From Anaeromyces robustus (Eukaryota > Neocallimastigomycota > Neocallimastigomycetes > Neocallimastigales > Neocallimastigaceae), in the NCBI GenBank assembly GCA_002104895.1, contig MCFG01000038.1, forward strand, positions 215,992-279,991: a stretch of DNA of 64,000 nucleotides. Reading direction: 5' to 3'. The notes under the pieces are model-generated. The model saw nothing but the letters and a program-made list of their open reading frames with translations. It was not told where the DNA came from and did no database searches. How positions within the stretch are numbered: position 1 is the stretch's first letter; each line of letters begins with the position of its first letter. The translations under genes and the position numbers were made by a program. Below are positions 39,318 through 52,836 of the stretch, one piece after another.

Positions 39318-39689
39318 TTTGAATTTTGAACATTTTTTAGATATATAAATTCAAGTACATAGACACACCATAAAAAAAATTCTTTTTATTTTTCTTTATA
39401 AAGTGTTTTTGTTATATATTATTATTATTTATTATTTTTTATTATATATTATATAACAATAATTAATTTAAATATATTAGGAAAAAATAATTTATAACAA
39501 TGTTAACTATCGATACTTTAATTTATATTTATATTATTTGAAAAATATGTTTTACGTAATAAATGACGATTAATTAATTAATAATATTTAATGAATGAAT
39601 GAATATACCATACCAATAAGAAATTTTTATAGTATAAAAATGTATAAATCTTTTTTTTTTTTTTAATTAATCATTTCTTACTTATTCTT

Positions 39690-40020
39690 ATTTATAAGAG
39701 ACAACAGTCTATCATCATTGAAAGAATAAATATTTAGATTTAAGGAAAGTCATTAAAAATAAATCCATAACTTCTGAATAAGGATTAATGCTTAAGATTA
39801 TGTATAATGAGGCTTCTGTTTTAACATCTTTTTTAGAACTGATTTAAAGGATCTTAGATGAGAAGAGGATAGGAGGGGGGACTTTCTTAAATGGACCTTT
39901 GAGGTCAACAATCTTTTAGTTTGTCGGGTTTTCGACCCCGTATCTGGTATACAATTAACAATTAACAACCACAACCACAACCACAACTTAGAACTTTGAA
40001 GTGATACGACCAAAGGATAT
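39690..40020 (-). other. GC-richer island, possible retroelement-derived fragment
   Basis: About 330 bp with normal base composition in an AT desert. The minus-strand frame 40013-39798 includes KSPLLSSSHLRSFKSVLKKM, reminiscent of the LP-x-R-S-x-F-K-x-x-LK tail seen after reverse transcriptases in many LINE proteins, but the match is short. Next to it are an AACCAC tract (39,960-39,985) and a GTCGGGTTTTCGAC hairpin near 39,918-39,932. It could be a truncated retroelement or an old gene fragment; I cannot tell which. Confidence 0.3.
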
Positions 40021-40433
40021 TTAAAAATAAAATAAATATATTATATTAATATAATATAATATACTTTTTTAAAAATTATAATTAAAAAATTAAAAAAGAA
40101 AAAAAAAAAAAAGAATTTATTATTGTTTTAAAATGCTTAAGATTTTGTTTTGAAATATTTTGGGGGTATTTTTTTTTTTTTATACATTTATTAGTATATC
40201 AATATTAACTTCAAATATAAATATATTACATATATAAAATATTAAAAAAAATGTTCTTAAAAAAATAAATATAAAATATGTAAAAAAAAAACATTTATGT
40301 AAATATTATAATATAATTAATAATAAATTAAATTTTTTAAAATTATTAAAAAGTAATTAATTGTTTTGAATATAATTAAAAAAAAAACTTTTTATACAAT
40401 GTCATATTAAAAACAATGTCATAAAAACAATAT

Positions 40434-40472
<39 letters not shown>

Positions 40473-40607
40473 ATCTTACATTTATAAATGTAACATATTT
40501 ATTTATTTATTAATTATCTAATGATTTAATTAAATAATGAATAATAATGATATACAAATACAATAATCAATGATAATTCTTTTATATTATTTTCACTTAA
40601 TATTTAT

Positions 40608-40686
40608 ATGAGATTAAAGTATTATAATAATACAATAATTATATATGATTTTTAATTATTGTATTATTATAATATTTTAATCTCAT
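40608..40686. repeat. 79-bp long-armed inverted repeat
   Basis: Two 34-base arms (left beginning ATGAGATTAAAGTATTATAA; right the reverse complement with one mismatch) surround an 11-base loop. No coding frame is present. It may be a miniature element or a chance-free cruciform. Confidence 0.85.
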
Positions 40687-41598
40687 AAAAAAGAAGACAT
40701 ACATTTAATATATATATATAATATATATGATGTTTTTTTTTTAATGACATTATAAATAAAAGTATAAAAGTATATATTAACTGAATAGTTATAAATTAAA
40801 TATACTATTAAAATATAATAGGAATTAATTTAAAATTACTAATTATTTGAAAAACTTAATAGTTGAAAAAATAAGTAAATAAATAAATAATATATATATA
40901 TATATATATCTATATATGATATTAAAAAAAAAGTTATATTTAATATATATATGAATTAATAAATGTTCAATAATAATAATAATTTTTTCTTAATTTTTTT
41001 TTTATAATTATTTTTTATTATTATTTACTTTTTTTTTATAATAATTTTTTTTTTTTTAAAAAAATAAAATAAATTAAATAGTATTTTTTTTTTTTATAAT
41101 TGTTTTATATATATTTTATATTGTAATATGTAATATATTATTATATTAAAAAATTTATATAAATAAGAAAAATAAGAAAAATATAAGTAATAAAATAAGT
41201 AAAAAAAATAAGTAAAAATAAAATAAAATAATAATATATATTATTATAGATAAGAATAATATAAACTATTATTTAAATATATATATATATTATGTGTTGA
41301 TAACTAAGGAATAAAAAAATTATTAAAAGAATTATTATAAAATAAAAATTAAAAAGAATAAAAAAAAAAAAAAAAGTATATATATATATTAAAAAATGGT
41401 AAAAAAAAAATAAAATTAATAAAATTAAAATAAAAATTAATAATTTATAATTTCTTTTTTTTTTCTTTTTCTTAATGTGCTTGATATCTCTTTCTTTATA
41501 CATATCTATAAATATAATTTAATTTATATATTATAAAGTATTTAAAAAAAAAAAAGAAAAAAAGAAAAATATTTTCTTTTTTTTTTTTTTTATGATGA

Positions 41599-41631
<33 letters not shown>

Positions 41632-41963
41632 TTTTATAATATATATTATATATATACATTATCATTAAGCAATTAAAATTAAAAAAAAAAAAAAAAAAGG
41701 AAATTAAAAAATGAAGTGATTTATATTAATTATTTCATTGATTTATATTAATTATTATTATTATTATCATTATTATCATTATTAGTATTATTAGTATTAA
41801 ATATTTAATTTTTTCGTTTTCTTCATAAAAATATTTATTGTATTATGTGGTAGTACGGTTAAAATGAATGTTATATTAATAACTATCTATAAAATTTCCG
41901 TTTATTGTTATTGTTATTTTTTTATTATTCTCTATTTTTTTTTTGTTTTTATTTATTTTTTTT

Positions 41964-42385
41964 TTACATTTCTAGAAATTCCATAATTTTTTCAATTTTA
42001 CTGGTATGTTGACTTCTAGGTAATTGTCTAATTTGAGATCTAAGAGGTTCTTTAAGTTCAGGAACTTCTTTTAATACTTCTTTTAATTGTGGAAATGGTA
42101 ATTGTAAAATAACATTTAAAGATTGAGGTAAAGTAATTTTTAAACATCTAATAAAACCTTCCCATAATCTTGGTAGTGTCCATACTTTCTTTATAATTAA
42201 TTGAGTAAGAATATTATTACAAATAAAATTAGTAAGATTCCTATATAAATTAACGGTTTGAATGGTAGTACGCATAAAAAGTTTTGGTATAGGTTGTTGT
42301 TCAACAAGTTGTGTTAATACAACAGCTAAGACTTCTTGTTTAAATATTTGTGGTAGTGAGAAACATATTTGTGTAGCTAATAATA

Positions 42386-42431
<46 letters not shown>

Positions 42432-43518
42432 AAATTAATATTAATATTAATGTTATTAATATTAAATAAATTATATATATATATATAATATAATAACAAA
42501 TATTTATATTAATATTAAATAAATATATATTTATTTATTTTATTTATTAATAAATAAAATAATAAAAATATATTATTATAATATTTTATCATGTTATGTT
42601 ATGCTATTTATTATATTATATTATAATATTTATTATATCTATTTTTTTATTTTTTTATTATTCTATTTTTATATCATTTAATTATTATTATATATATTTC
42701 TTACCTTCACTACATCTTCTAAGTCCGACTGTACCTTCCATATTATGAAGTAATACTAAAAGTTCTTGAGGTGTCATAATTGGTTTTTGTGTGGTTTGTG
42801 GATTACGTGATGCTGGATCAACAACTTGCAATATAACATCTTTAACATGTTTACGTTGAGATTCTGTTTCATTTAATATATGTACTAATTTTGGTAAATA
42901 TTCTGAAACTTCGGACTAATTTCATATTATCATATTTATATATAAAATAAAATAAAACAAAAATAAAAATAGAATAGAATTTAATTATAAAAAAAAAAAA
43001 AAAAAAATAGAAAATAGAATGGAGGAAAGGATTAGAAATATATGGTATTATTAAATGTTTTATATATATATATATATAAAAAAAGAAAAAGAAAAAGAAA
43101 TTTTAATAATAAATTATAATAATAAATTATAATAATATAAATATATAATTGTATATTATATTGTAAATATTGTAATTTATTAATTTTACCTTGGTTAATG
43201 CACCAAAAATTGGAACAAGGAATTTTGGATTTAATTCACGACTATTATACATATCTTTAACCATTTTAACTAATTCAGGTGTTGTTTTTGCTATTTCATA
43301 GTTAATAATATGAATTTATAAATGAATAGTTAATAACAGTAATAATAGTAATTAATTATTATTAATAATTTTTATATAAAATAATTTTTATTTATTTATT
43401 TATTTATTTATTTTTAATTTTAATATAAAATAATTTTTTATTTATTTATTTATTTATTTTTAATTTTAATATAAAATAATTTTTTATTTATTTATTTATT
43501 TATTTTTAATTAAATCTA

Positions 43519-43550
<32 letters not shown>

Positions 43551-45111
43551 AATATAATTATTTTTTTTTTTACTTACTGCATTTTTCTGTTAAAATAAAT
43601 AATACTCTTATAGCTAAAGCATCGGCACCAGGTCTGAAATTCTTTATAACTTCTAAAAGTTTTGGTGAATTTAAACCAATACTTTTAATTAAAGGTTGAA
43701 TTTGTATTCTAATTACTCTTTGAATATTATCTTTAAGTTGTGGATAAAGATCAAATATACTATTTATATATTTTATTATTTTTTTAATAATAATATAATA
43801 ATAATAATAATATAAAATATATATTAAAAATATATAATAATAATTTATAATAATAAATATTTATTATTAATATTATTATTAAAAAAGATTTAAACATTAA
43901 ATTTATAAAAATAAATAAATAAATGTTATATATTTATATATAATTACCCTGATAATAATTCATGCTTTTTACTACATAATGCAAAATAAAATTCTAAATG
44001 TCTAATAATATCATTTTCTTTCCATCCAATTGTTTTTTCTTTTTCACTTTTACTACTTTTAGTTTCATTTTTATTATCTTTAGAGGGTGATGAATTTGAT
44101 GAAGTTTCCGTTTTTTTATTAGTGGTGGTGGTGGTGGTTGTAGGGGTACTGGTACTGGTATTAGAATTAGTAGAATTCTTTTTAATTTTTTCATCTTTAT
44201 CGGATTTTTCTTCTTTTTCACTTTTTCCCTTTTTTATGTCATTCTTATTTGAAGGCGGTGAAGGTTTTAATAATAATTTTATAACATTTAAGGCATAATC
44301 TTCAATATAATGACTTAATTCTGTATCACCTATCCAACGTTTTAATGTAATAATAGCAGTTGATCTTGTTGCTTTATCAGGATTAACACCATAGGATAAT
44401 AATAAATCTAAACATTCTTTCATATTAGCTTTTCTCAAAGCAATTAAATTTCTTAAAGTATATATACCAACTTGCATTCTATTCAAAAATAATAATGATG
44501 ATAAATAATAATAATAATAATAATAATAATATATAATATATGAATTATTAATATATTATAAAATATATAATTATAATAATTATAAATAAATAAATAACTA
44601 TATATATATTAAAATTTAAAAAATATAAAAAATAAAAAAAAAAATAAAAAAAATTATATTATGTTTTATTTTCTTTTTTTTCTTTTTTTCTTTTTACCTA
44701 TCTGAATCTTCACAATATTGTTTTATATTATTTTCTATAATAAAAGATGGTATTTCTGGGATATCTAATAAAAATTTTGTGAAAAGTTTATCTTTTGGTT
44801 CTAAAACTTTATGTAATCCATTCATTATTAAAGTTAACCATTTTTCATATTGACGTGGAGGTAATTTTACTTTTTTCTTACCAACTTTACGAAGAATAGC
44901 TTGTCTTTTCTTATCATCTCCATACCATTCTTCATGAAGCCAAAGTGTGGCAAGTTCATGTCTAGAAAAAATAAATTTTATTTATTTATTTTATTAATAA
45001 TAATAATAAAAATAATTATAATTATAATAAATTTAAATATATTAATAATAAAGAATATAATAAAATATAAAATATAAAAAAAATAATCATAAAATTATTA
45101 TTAAATAATTA

Positions 45112-45170
<59 letters not shown>

Positions 45171-45697
45171 ATTTTGCTTTTTTACAACTTTTTTTTTTTT
45201 TACCTTAATTTAAAATTATTTAATACAAATTTACATAAATCTTGTTTTACAGATTCTTCTAATTCATTTGTAAAGGAATCTTTTATTAAAATATTTGGTA
45301 TATCTTTTTTATCTTCAATAATATTTTCATCATTATTATATTCTTTTATAATAGTATTAAATCGATTTAAACTTTTATTTGAAAATTTATCTTGTATTTC
45401 ATCAACATCTTTTATTTCATCATTAATTTCATTTGTATATTCTAAGAGGGCTGTACGTATACTAAATTGATTAATTAATCTAGCTAAAATAATCATCCAA
45501 CCTTGACGTGTACTTGGTGAAGATCGACCTTTAATAATCCATGATTCAGCTTCACATATACGTTTTATAATATCATTAAATAATTCCAGTATTTCTTTTG
45601 ATGATAATGTTTTTGGATCTTGAAGTGTAGCTAAAATATGAGCTTCAGATAGAATAGGTGATTCATTATTCTCCTTTTTATATAATAATAATTATAA

Positions 45698-45740
<43 letters not shown>

Positions 45741-47267
45741 AAATAAAAAATTTACATTATATTATATAATATTTATAAAAAAAATTAAATATTAAAAAAA
45801 AAAAAGTTAACCAAAATATAAAAATAAAAATTAAAATATATAAAATATATTTTCAATTATATAATATATTTATATTTTTTTATATAAAATACTTACTTTA
45901 TCATTTGTAGGTTTAGAAATATTTTCTTTATCATTAGTTAATATTGAATTGTTCAGTGATAATTTATCATTTGTAAGATTATCATTTTCATTAGTTTTTG
46001 TTGTTTTATTATTATTAATGGCTGTATTACTATTATTGGTATTATTATTATTATTATCGTTAATAGATGTAGTTGTTGTGGGTGTAGTTGTAGTAGAAGT
46101 ATTATTTATTATATTATTCATCATATTCATGTTATTCATCATATTCATATTATTCATCATATTCATATTATTTAACATATTCATATTCATGTTCATATTC
46201 ATATTCATATTCATGTTCATATTATTCATATTATTCATCATTGCCATATTACCCATATTACCCATACCATTCATATTATTCATATTATTCATCATATTCA
46301 TATTTCCCATATTACCCATATTACCCATATTATTCATCATATTAAGATTATTAGGTATAGATAATGAATTCATTTTATTCATTTGGAAGTTATTTTGATT
46401 ATTTGTTGATATATCCTGTGAATTCTTATTACTATTATTATTGTTGTTATTATTATTATTTAAACTATTTAAATAAGCTGCGAATTTTGGATCAGATATA
46501 ATATTATTATCATGAAGTCTGGGATCTTTCTGTGAAAATGTTATTTGACCTTTTTCATCTGGTCTTTTACAAGACTATAATTTAAAAATTTAAAAAAAAA
46601 ATAAAATAAAATATAAAGTAAAATAAAATAAAAATAATAATAATAATACATATATTTAAAATATTAGAAAATTTAAATAATTATTGTAATAATAATCATA
46701 TTATAAATAAAAATAAATCGTTTAATAATATTATTACATATAATTATAATATACAAATATATATATATTTGTGAAAAAAAAAAGCAATAATATAATAAAA
46801 AAAAATATAGAAAACAAAATAAAAATATTAAAAAAATAAAAAATATTACAAATAGATAAATAAAAATAAAAATAAAATAAAATAAAAATATATATTTACT
46901 AGTATTGCTGTATTCCATTTTTCATTAGGTACTGTTGCTAAAGTGGCTAAAATTACATCAATAACAAATCCAAATGGAAGAGAATTAAAATCAAATTGTA
47001 TAACTTGATTTTGTGATTTATTTGACATTGATTGAGAATTTTGATATAATGATCCTGTTTCTGTTTTTAAACGTTTATTATTATCTTCATTAACATTTGT
47101 TGAAGGTCTTTTCATTCCTAAACTTGGTAATCTTGATTTTAAATCACTACTTTTAACACCTGCTAATTGTAAATATTCCGTTACTTGTCTTATTTGATTT
47201 TGTGGTGGAGGTACTCTTTTAAAAAAAAAAAATTTGAATTAATTTTATTAATTTTATTTATTTTTTA

Positions 47268-47298
<31 letters not shown>

Positions 47299-49385
47299 GT
47301 TAAAAATTTATTAAATAAGATAATATAATAAATATTATATAGATGATAATAAATATTAATATAAAATTATTATTATTATTATTATTATTATTATAAATAT
47401 TATTTTACTCAATTATATTTTATTTTATCTTATTTTATATCATATTTATTTTATAATATATTTACCTATATATTGATAATAAACAAATTTTGATAGTTCT
47501 TTCAATACTACGTAATTGTACAGGTGTCATTTGTCTTGTATTATTCTTTTTCCATGTTAATAAACTATTTATGACAGATGATAAATATTGTTTTCTTGTT
47601 TTAGCAATTAATGCTAATAAATTCATGGCAGCAGTTATTATTGTACTTGAAACACTTTTTTTTTATTGAATATGATAAAGCAAAAGTAAAAAAAAAAAAA
47701 AATGATTTGTTTAATATTATTTCTTAATTTTTTTTTTTTTTAATAAAAAATTAATTTGATTTGGTATATCTTACTTTTCTTGTAAAATTACACGAGTTAA
47801 AACATCGTAATACTGTTTTGATTCAAGTGCTAATTGTTCTGTATCTAAATAAGGATGATTCGGAGGACAAATATCTAATGAAACATCATTCTTTGTTGAA
47901 TTTTTCTGCTTTACCTAAAGAATAAATATTATATATATTACAGTTATATCATATAGATTAAAAAAAATATAAATGAAATAAATTAGAAGAATATTAATAC
48001 TTTTTTCTATTTGTTTCTTTTATTTGAAAAATAAAAAATATATATAATATATATATATATGTAGATATTATTAAATTAAAGTTATAAATACGTTATTCGG
48101 ATCTGCAGCTGTTTGTATTTTAATAAGTACACTTAAAAATTTAAGTGCATTAATTTTTATACAATCATTTGAGGATTTCAAAAATTCTATAATTAAATCT
48201 TTAATTTGTTTGAAAATTATATAAATTTCATGCATATCTTTTGGATATCGACATCTATTATATTATTTTTTATTTTAATAAAAAAAAAGAAAAAAAAAAG
48301 GAAAATATATATATATAATTAATTTCTTTGAATCAATATCATAACAATTATTTAATATTCAGTTTCATTTTATAATTTATGATTTATAATTTATAATCTA
48401 GATATATAATATATAGGTTGATTTTAAATAACTAATATTATAAATGATATGAAATTTCAAAATGTATAAAAATTATATATATTGATTATTATAAAATTTT
48501 AAACATTAGAATATTAAGTGATTTATCTTTAAATGTTGAAATAATTTCATTTGAATAATTCCTTATTTTTTTCATATTATTTAATTATCTATTGTATAAT
48601 CCTTCATATATATAATAATATAAAATGTGGATAATAAATCTTACGATTGTGAAAATATAAATGGATATAAATCACTACATATTTGAATAGTGTTCCGTAT
48701 TATATCATGTTCTGTTTCTGTAAGAAATGCTTTTAATACATTTATATTTTGAGTTAATGCTATATCATTATTGTAATTATAAAATAATATCAAAAATATA
48801 AATAAATATATATATATATAATAATAATAATAATAATATAATAATAATAATAATAAATTAGTATTTTTGTTTTTCATATATAAAAATATAACACAGATCT
48901 TTATTAATTTTATTTAAAATAATAAATAATTCAAATTTATAAATTAAATATTAATATAAATCCATTAATTTTTAAAAATCTTAATAATAATTAATTAAAA
49001 TTATTAATTTTTTTTAATTAATATATAAAAAAAAAACTTTTCAAATTTTATAAATTTAAAAGGGACTTATAAAATAATTTCCATTAAATAAATATATAAT
49101 AAATTAATTTTGTCAAAATTTTTTATTTATTTATTTATTATTAAGACAAATTATTAATTTCTTAAAAAAAACAAAACGAACAAATGAATTAAAACTATAA
49201 AAAGTATATATTCCATTTTTAAGTTCCTTCTAATGATTATATATAATATATATATAATAATATTTAAAATATATTATTTCTGACAATAATATCTATATAC
49301 CTAGTCTTTTATTGTTCTCTGAAATTCCATCATTATTTATGGTATTACGAACAAATTTGATTACTTCTTGCCAGTCATTTGACAT
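41964..49385 (-). CDS. SYMPK: Symplekin (Pta1), scaffold of the mRNA 3'-end processing complex
   Basis: Scaffold of the cleavage/polyadenylation factor, nuclear. I read 14 exons: 49385-49301, 48759-48645, 48254-48092, 47914-47775, 47654-47466, 47215-46900, 46574-45897, 45673-45204, 44961-44698, 44478-43948, 43759-43578, 43290-43190, 42915-42705, 42376-41964. All have GT/AG borders with consistent phase, giving 1,285 aa, close to human symplekin (about 1,270). Residues ~20-330 are the N-terminal HEAT-type Symplekin/Pta1 domain (LKAFLTETEHDIIRNTIQIC; NHPYLDTEQLALESKQYYDV). Residues ~1,080-1,265 are the C-terminal domain, with PIPKLFMRTTIQTV, VWTLPRLWEGFIRCLKITLP and QLKEVLKEVPELKEPL. Exon 7 (residues 337-562) is an Asn/Met-rich insert and exon 10 holds a Ser/Thr/Lys-rich linker; both are low complexity. 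Exon 9 (HELATLWLHEEWYGDDKK) and exon 11 (RPGADALAIRVLFILTEKC) also match the family. Confidence 0.93.
42390..42430. repeat. Poly(A) run in symplekin intron 13
   Basis: About 40 consecutive A on the plus strand (T in the transcript), 15 bases from the acceptor of exon 14, acting as an extreme polypyrimidine tract. Confidence 0.85.
45120..45169. repeat. Poly(T) run in symplekin intron 8
   Basis: About 50 consecutive T on the plus strand (A in the transcript) within the intron between exons 8 and 9. Confidence 0.85.
46080..46350 (-). repeat. Met/Asn-coding repeat in symplekin exon 7
   Basis: ATG-AAT-based repeats encode NM, NMM and GNM units over about 75 residues in frame. The opposite strand is open only because the repeat has no stop in that frame, and it is not a gene. 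Confidence 0.85.
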
Positions 49386-49738
49386 TATCACAAAAGTATC
49401 TATATATAATTTTTTTTTTTTTTTTTTTTTTTTTTATTTTATTTAAAAATCTAATTAAAAATCTAATTCCTTTTTTATTACTTTTTTCTTATATTGGTAT
49501 TATTATTATTATTTATAATAAAATAAAAATATTATAAATAATAATATTGAAATATTAAAAGAATTATAATAAATATTAATAAAAAAAAAAGTAAAGTAAA
49601 GAAAATTGATTAAAAACTTTCAAATTTTGAAAAAAGTTTGTATTATACACCAGATAATTTCTTATAATTTATTGGAAAAAAAAATTGAATAATATAAAAA
49701 AAATTTTTTTTTTTTTTTTTGATTCATCTTAATCAATG

Positions 49739-49998
<260 letters not shown>

Positions 49999-50406
49999 TA
50001 TATTACAATGACAATTTATAATCATATAAATTATGAATTCATATAAATAGAATTGGGTTAGTTTTTAAATTAAATATTATAAAAATGTTATTTATTTATT
50101 ATATTTAAAAACTTTTTGAAACGTGTTTTTTATTATTACTATTATAATTTTTATATTCTTATTTCATATGAAATATAAAAATTGATATATAAGCCATATA
50201 TTATTTTATTTAATATATTTATTTATATTATAAATATAATTCTATTTGTATACAAGCCACATGTATATATCATATCCACTTTTATATTATAATAAAAAAA
50301 TTTCTCAAAATAATAAAAAAATTAAATTAAAATTTTAATTACAACAAAACAAAAGTAATAAATTTTTTATTGAGATATTATTTTAATAAATTAAAACAAT
50401 ATTTTT

Positions 50407-50443
<37 letters not shown>

Positions 50444-51473
50444 AATAATATTAAGAAAATAATATTAATATTATACATAAAAGAAAAATAACGGTTAACA
50501 ATTTAACTTCCATAATATTATTATTTTAATTGTAGCGTTATAAATAAAAGTAAGAAATAAAAAGATATAATAATAAATAATATATTATTTATTTAAAAAA
50601 TATTATTTATTAAAAATACCATGTGAAAAAATTAAAAATAAAAGTTGTACATGTGGAAGAAGGGGGATAAAAATAATGATAAGTGTTAAAAGAAGAAAAA
50701 AAAGCCAATGAAGAATTTGATGAAAAATAATTATTAAAATGAAAATAAAATTAAATATATATATGTATGAAGCAAAACAAAAATAAAAATTAACCAAACG
50801 GAAGAAAGGAGTAATATAAATTAAATTAATGTTTATATATAATACATAAACAATGTTATAAATAAAACATGTAATAAACAGCGTAGAATTTATAGTATTA
50901 TTATTATAATTATCCAATTTTTGGTATACAATAATAATAATAATATCAATTTATTAATATAAATAATATTAATTTATTAATTTAAAATTCAAAAATATAA
51001 TGAAAAAAAAAATAATATTTATATATTTCTTATGAAAATAGTTTTTTTCCAATTCTTTACATATAAAAGAATAATAATAAATATGAAAAATCAAATCAGA
51101 AACTAAGAACTGGAAGATAAATTGAGAATTTTAATTATAAAAATCATAAAATAAAAATAATAAATATTATATATTATTTTATTATTAATTATATAATATA
51201 TAACAAAAATTAAATGGCAATGAAAAAAAAACATAAATGATTTATGTTATATGTATCATATATATATATATACTTCAAATATTTATCTTTTGTAAACAAT
51301 AATTAATTAAAACATCTTATACATAAAAATAATTATTCATTTTTAACTATTTATATATACATATTTTATTATATTTTTTTACCCATTATAATATATTATC
51401 ATTACTATATATTTATTACTATTACTATCACTGTATACTTATATATTTTATTATTGTTATTGTACATTTAATA

Positions 51474-51610
51474 TTTATATTTATATTTATTTTATATTTT
51501 ATATTTATATTTTATATTTATATTTTATATTTTATATTTTATATTTTATATTTTATATTTTATATTTATATTTTATATTTATATTTTATATTTATATTTT
51601 ATATTTATAT
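51474..51610. repeat. ATTTTATATTT tandem repeats upstream of the phosducin-like gene
   Basis: About 15 alternating TATATTTTATATT and TTATATTT units directly upstream of the coding region. Confidence 0.8.
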
Positions 51611-51747
51611 ATTATTACTATTATTACTACTATTACTACTATTATAATATATATATATTTTATTATTATTATTGTATTGTTATATTATTATATTGTTATA
51701 TCATTTATAAATACTAATATTATTATAAAAATCCATTTAAATAAAAG

Positions 51748-52836
51748 ATGTCTTTACCACCAAGTGATGAAGCTATTATAAACGCAATTAAGCGTCAAAA
51801 TGATCCAGACGAAGAACCATATAGAGGTAGTGATGATGAAAGTAATAAAGGTGAAGAAGAAGAAGCTAAACCTGTTGAAAGACAAAGAATGGACCCTGAA
51901 ATTGAAAGAATTTTAGAAGATCAACAATTACGTCAATCCCTTTCACATCAAGGAGGAGCAGCCACAGGACCAAAAGGTGTTATAGCTGATTATAAATTTC
52001 ATCAAAAACAAAATGCAATACGACGTGAACAACATGAACGTGAAGTTCAAGCTAATATAAATAAAGGATCTATGGCATCCGGATGGATACAGCGTCAAAT
52101 TGAACAAGAAGAAAAAGAAAAATTTGGAGAAGTGGTAGAAGAATATAAAGAAGATGATGATAAAAATAAAAATACAATTAGTATGAATGAACTTAATAAT
52201 GCTCTTGAAGAACATAATGAATTAGATGAACTTTTAGAAGATGATGATGAATTTATGATTCAATATCGTCAAAAACGTCTTTTAGAATTAAAAAGAATTG
52301 CAGGTAGAACACGTTTTGGTCAACTTTATCAAATTGGTGTTAATCAATATGTTGATGCTATTGATAAAGAAGATAGTCGTACAGCAGTCATTATTCACCT
52401 TTTCCAACCTCATAATGAACAATGTAAACTTCTTAATCAATATTTAATGCTTTTAGCAGAAAAATATCGTTTAGCCAAATTTTTATGTATTATTTCAACA
52501 GAAGCCGATCCAAACTTTGATGATATTGCTTTACCAACTTTATTATGTTATCGTAATAAAAAATTAGTTGCTAATTTAGTTCGTGTTACAGATGAATTAG
52601 AAACTATGGATAATGGTATGTTTGATATTGAAGATCTTGAGAAATTATTATTAGATAAAAATGCTTTAATAAAAGATGATATTTTAGATATTACAAATCT
52701 TTCAATTAATGGACCTATGACAGGAAGTAATAGTCGTACAGGTAGTTTAAGAGAACTTGCAAATGTATTAGGACAAACAGATGATGATGATGATGATGAT
52801 TACAGTGAAGAAGAAGGTGAAGAATTATTAAAATAA
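51748..52836 (+). CDS. PDCL: Phosducin-like protein (PhLP1 type), CCT cochaperone for G-beta assembly
   Basis: Intronless, 362 aa. PhLP1 proteins act in the cytosol with the CCT chaperonin to fold G-beta and assemble G-beta-gamma dimers (family knowledge). N-terminal residues 1-70 are acidic and Gln-rich. The helix-1 G-beta-contact motif is TGPKGVIADYKFHQ (GPKGV at 74-78), typical of the phosducin/PhLP1 group and absent from PhLP2/3. A charged linker follows, then DDEFMIQYRQKRLLELKRIA (about 166-185) and a thioredoxin-like domain to about 308, containing FGQLYQI, VIIHLFQP, ALPTLLCYRNKKLVANLV and FDIEDLEKLL. No CxxC pair is present, as expected for this fold in phosducins. The C-terminal tail is Ser-rich and then acidic (Asp run, YSEEEGEE), with casein-kinase-2-like sites. 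The start is the first ATG of the frame, in an A-rich leader (AAATAAAAGATG). Confidence 0.93.
   Translation: MSLPPSDEAIINAIKRQNDPDEEPYRGSDDESNKGEEEEAKPVERQRMDPEIERILEDQQLRQSLSHQGGAATGPKGVIADYKFHQKQNAIRREQHEREVQANINKGSMASGWIQRQIEQEEKEKFGEVVEEYKEDDDKNKNTISMNELNNALEEHNELDELLEDDDEFMIQYRQKRLLELKRIAGRTRFGQLYQIGVNQYVDAIDKEDSRTAVIIHLFQPHNEQCKLLNQYLMLLAEKYRLAKFLCIISTEADPNFDDIALPTLLCYRNKKLVANLVRVTDELETMDNGMFDIEDLEKLLLDKNALIKDDILDITNLSINGPMTGSNSRTGSLRELANVLGQTDDDDDDDYSEEEGEELLK

Larger units (their letters stand above)
36094..41963. other. AT-rich region between CAP array and symplekin gene
   Basis: 5.9 kb without a recognisable gene. It contains TTA and TTTA tracts (37,340-37,365; 38,345-38,385; 39,238-39,313), a run of about 35 A at 40,437-40,470, a 79-bp hairpin and one GC-richer island, the last two listed separately. 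The Phe/Ile/Tyr frame at 41,273-41,503 is repeat-derived. Confidence 0.6.

Noticed and set aside
45949-46398. 149-codon plus-strand frame rich in Phe/Ile/Leu
   Set aside because: Antisense of the Met/Asn repeat in symplekin exon 7.
50603-50917. 104-codon minus-strand hydrophobic frame
   Set aside because: Looks membrane-like, but AT-rich DNA gives such frames by chance; no family motif, no splice context and it lies in the divergent promoter region.
51943-52215. 90-codon minus-strand frame inside the phosducin-like gene
   Set aside because: Antisense shadow of a clearly conserved gene.
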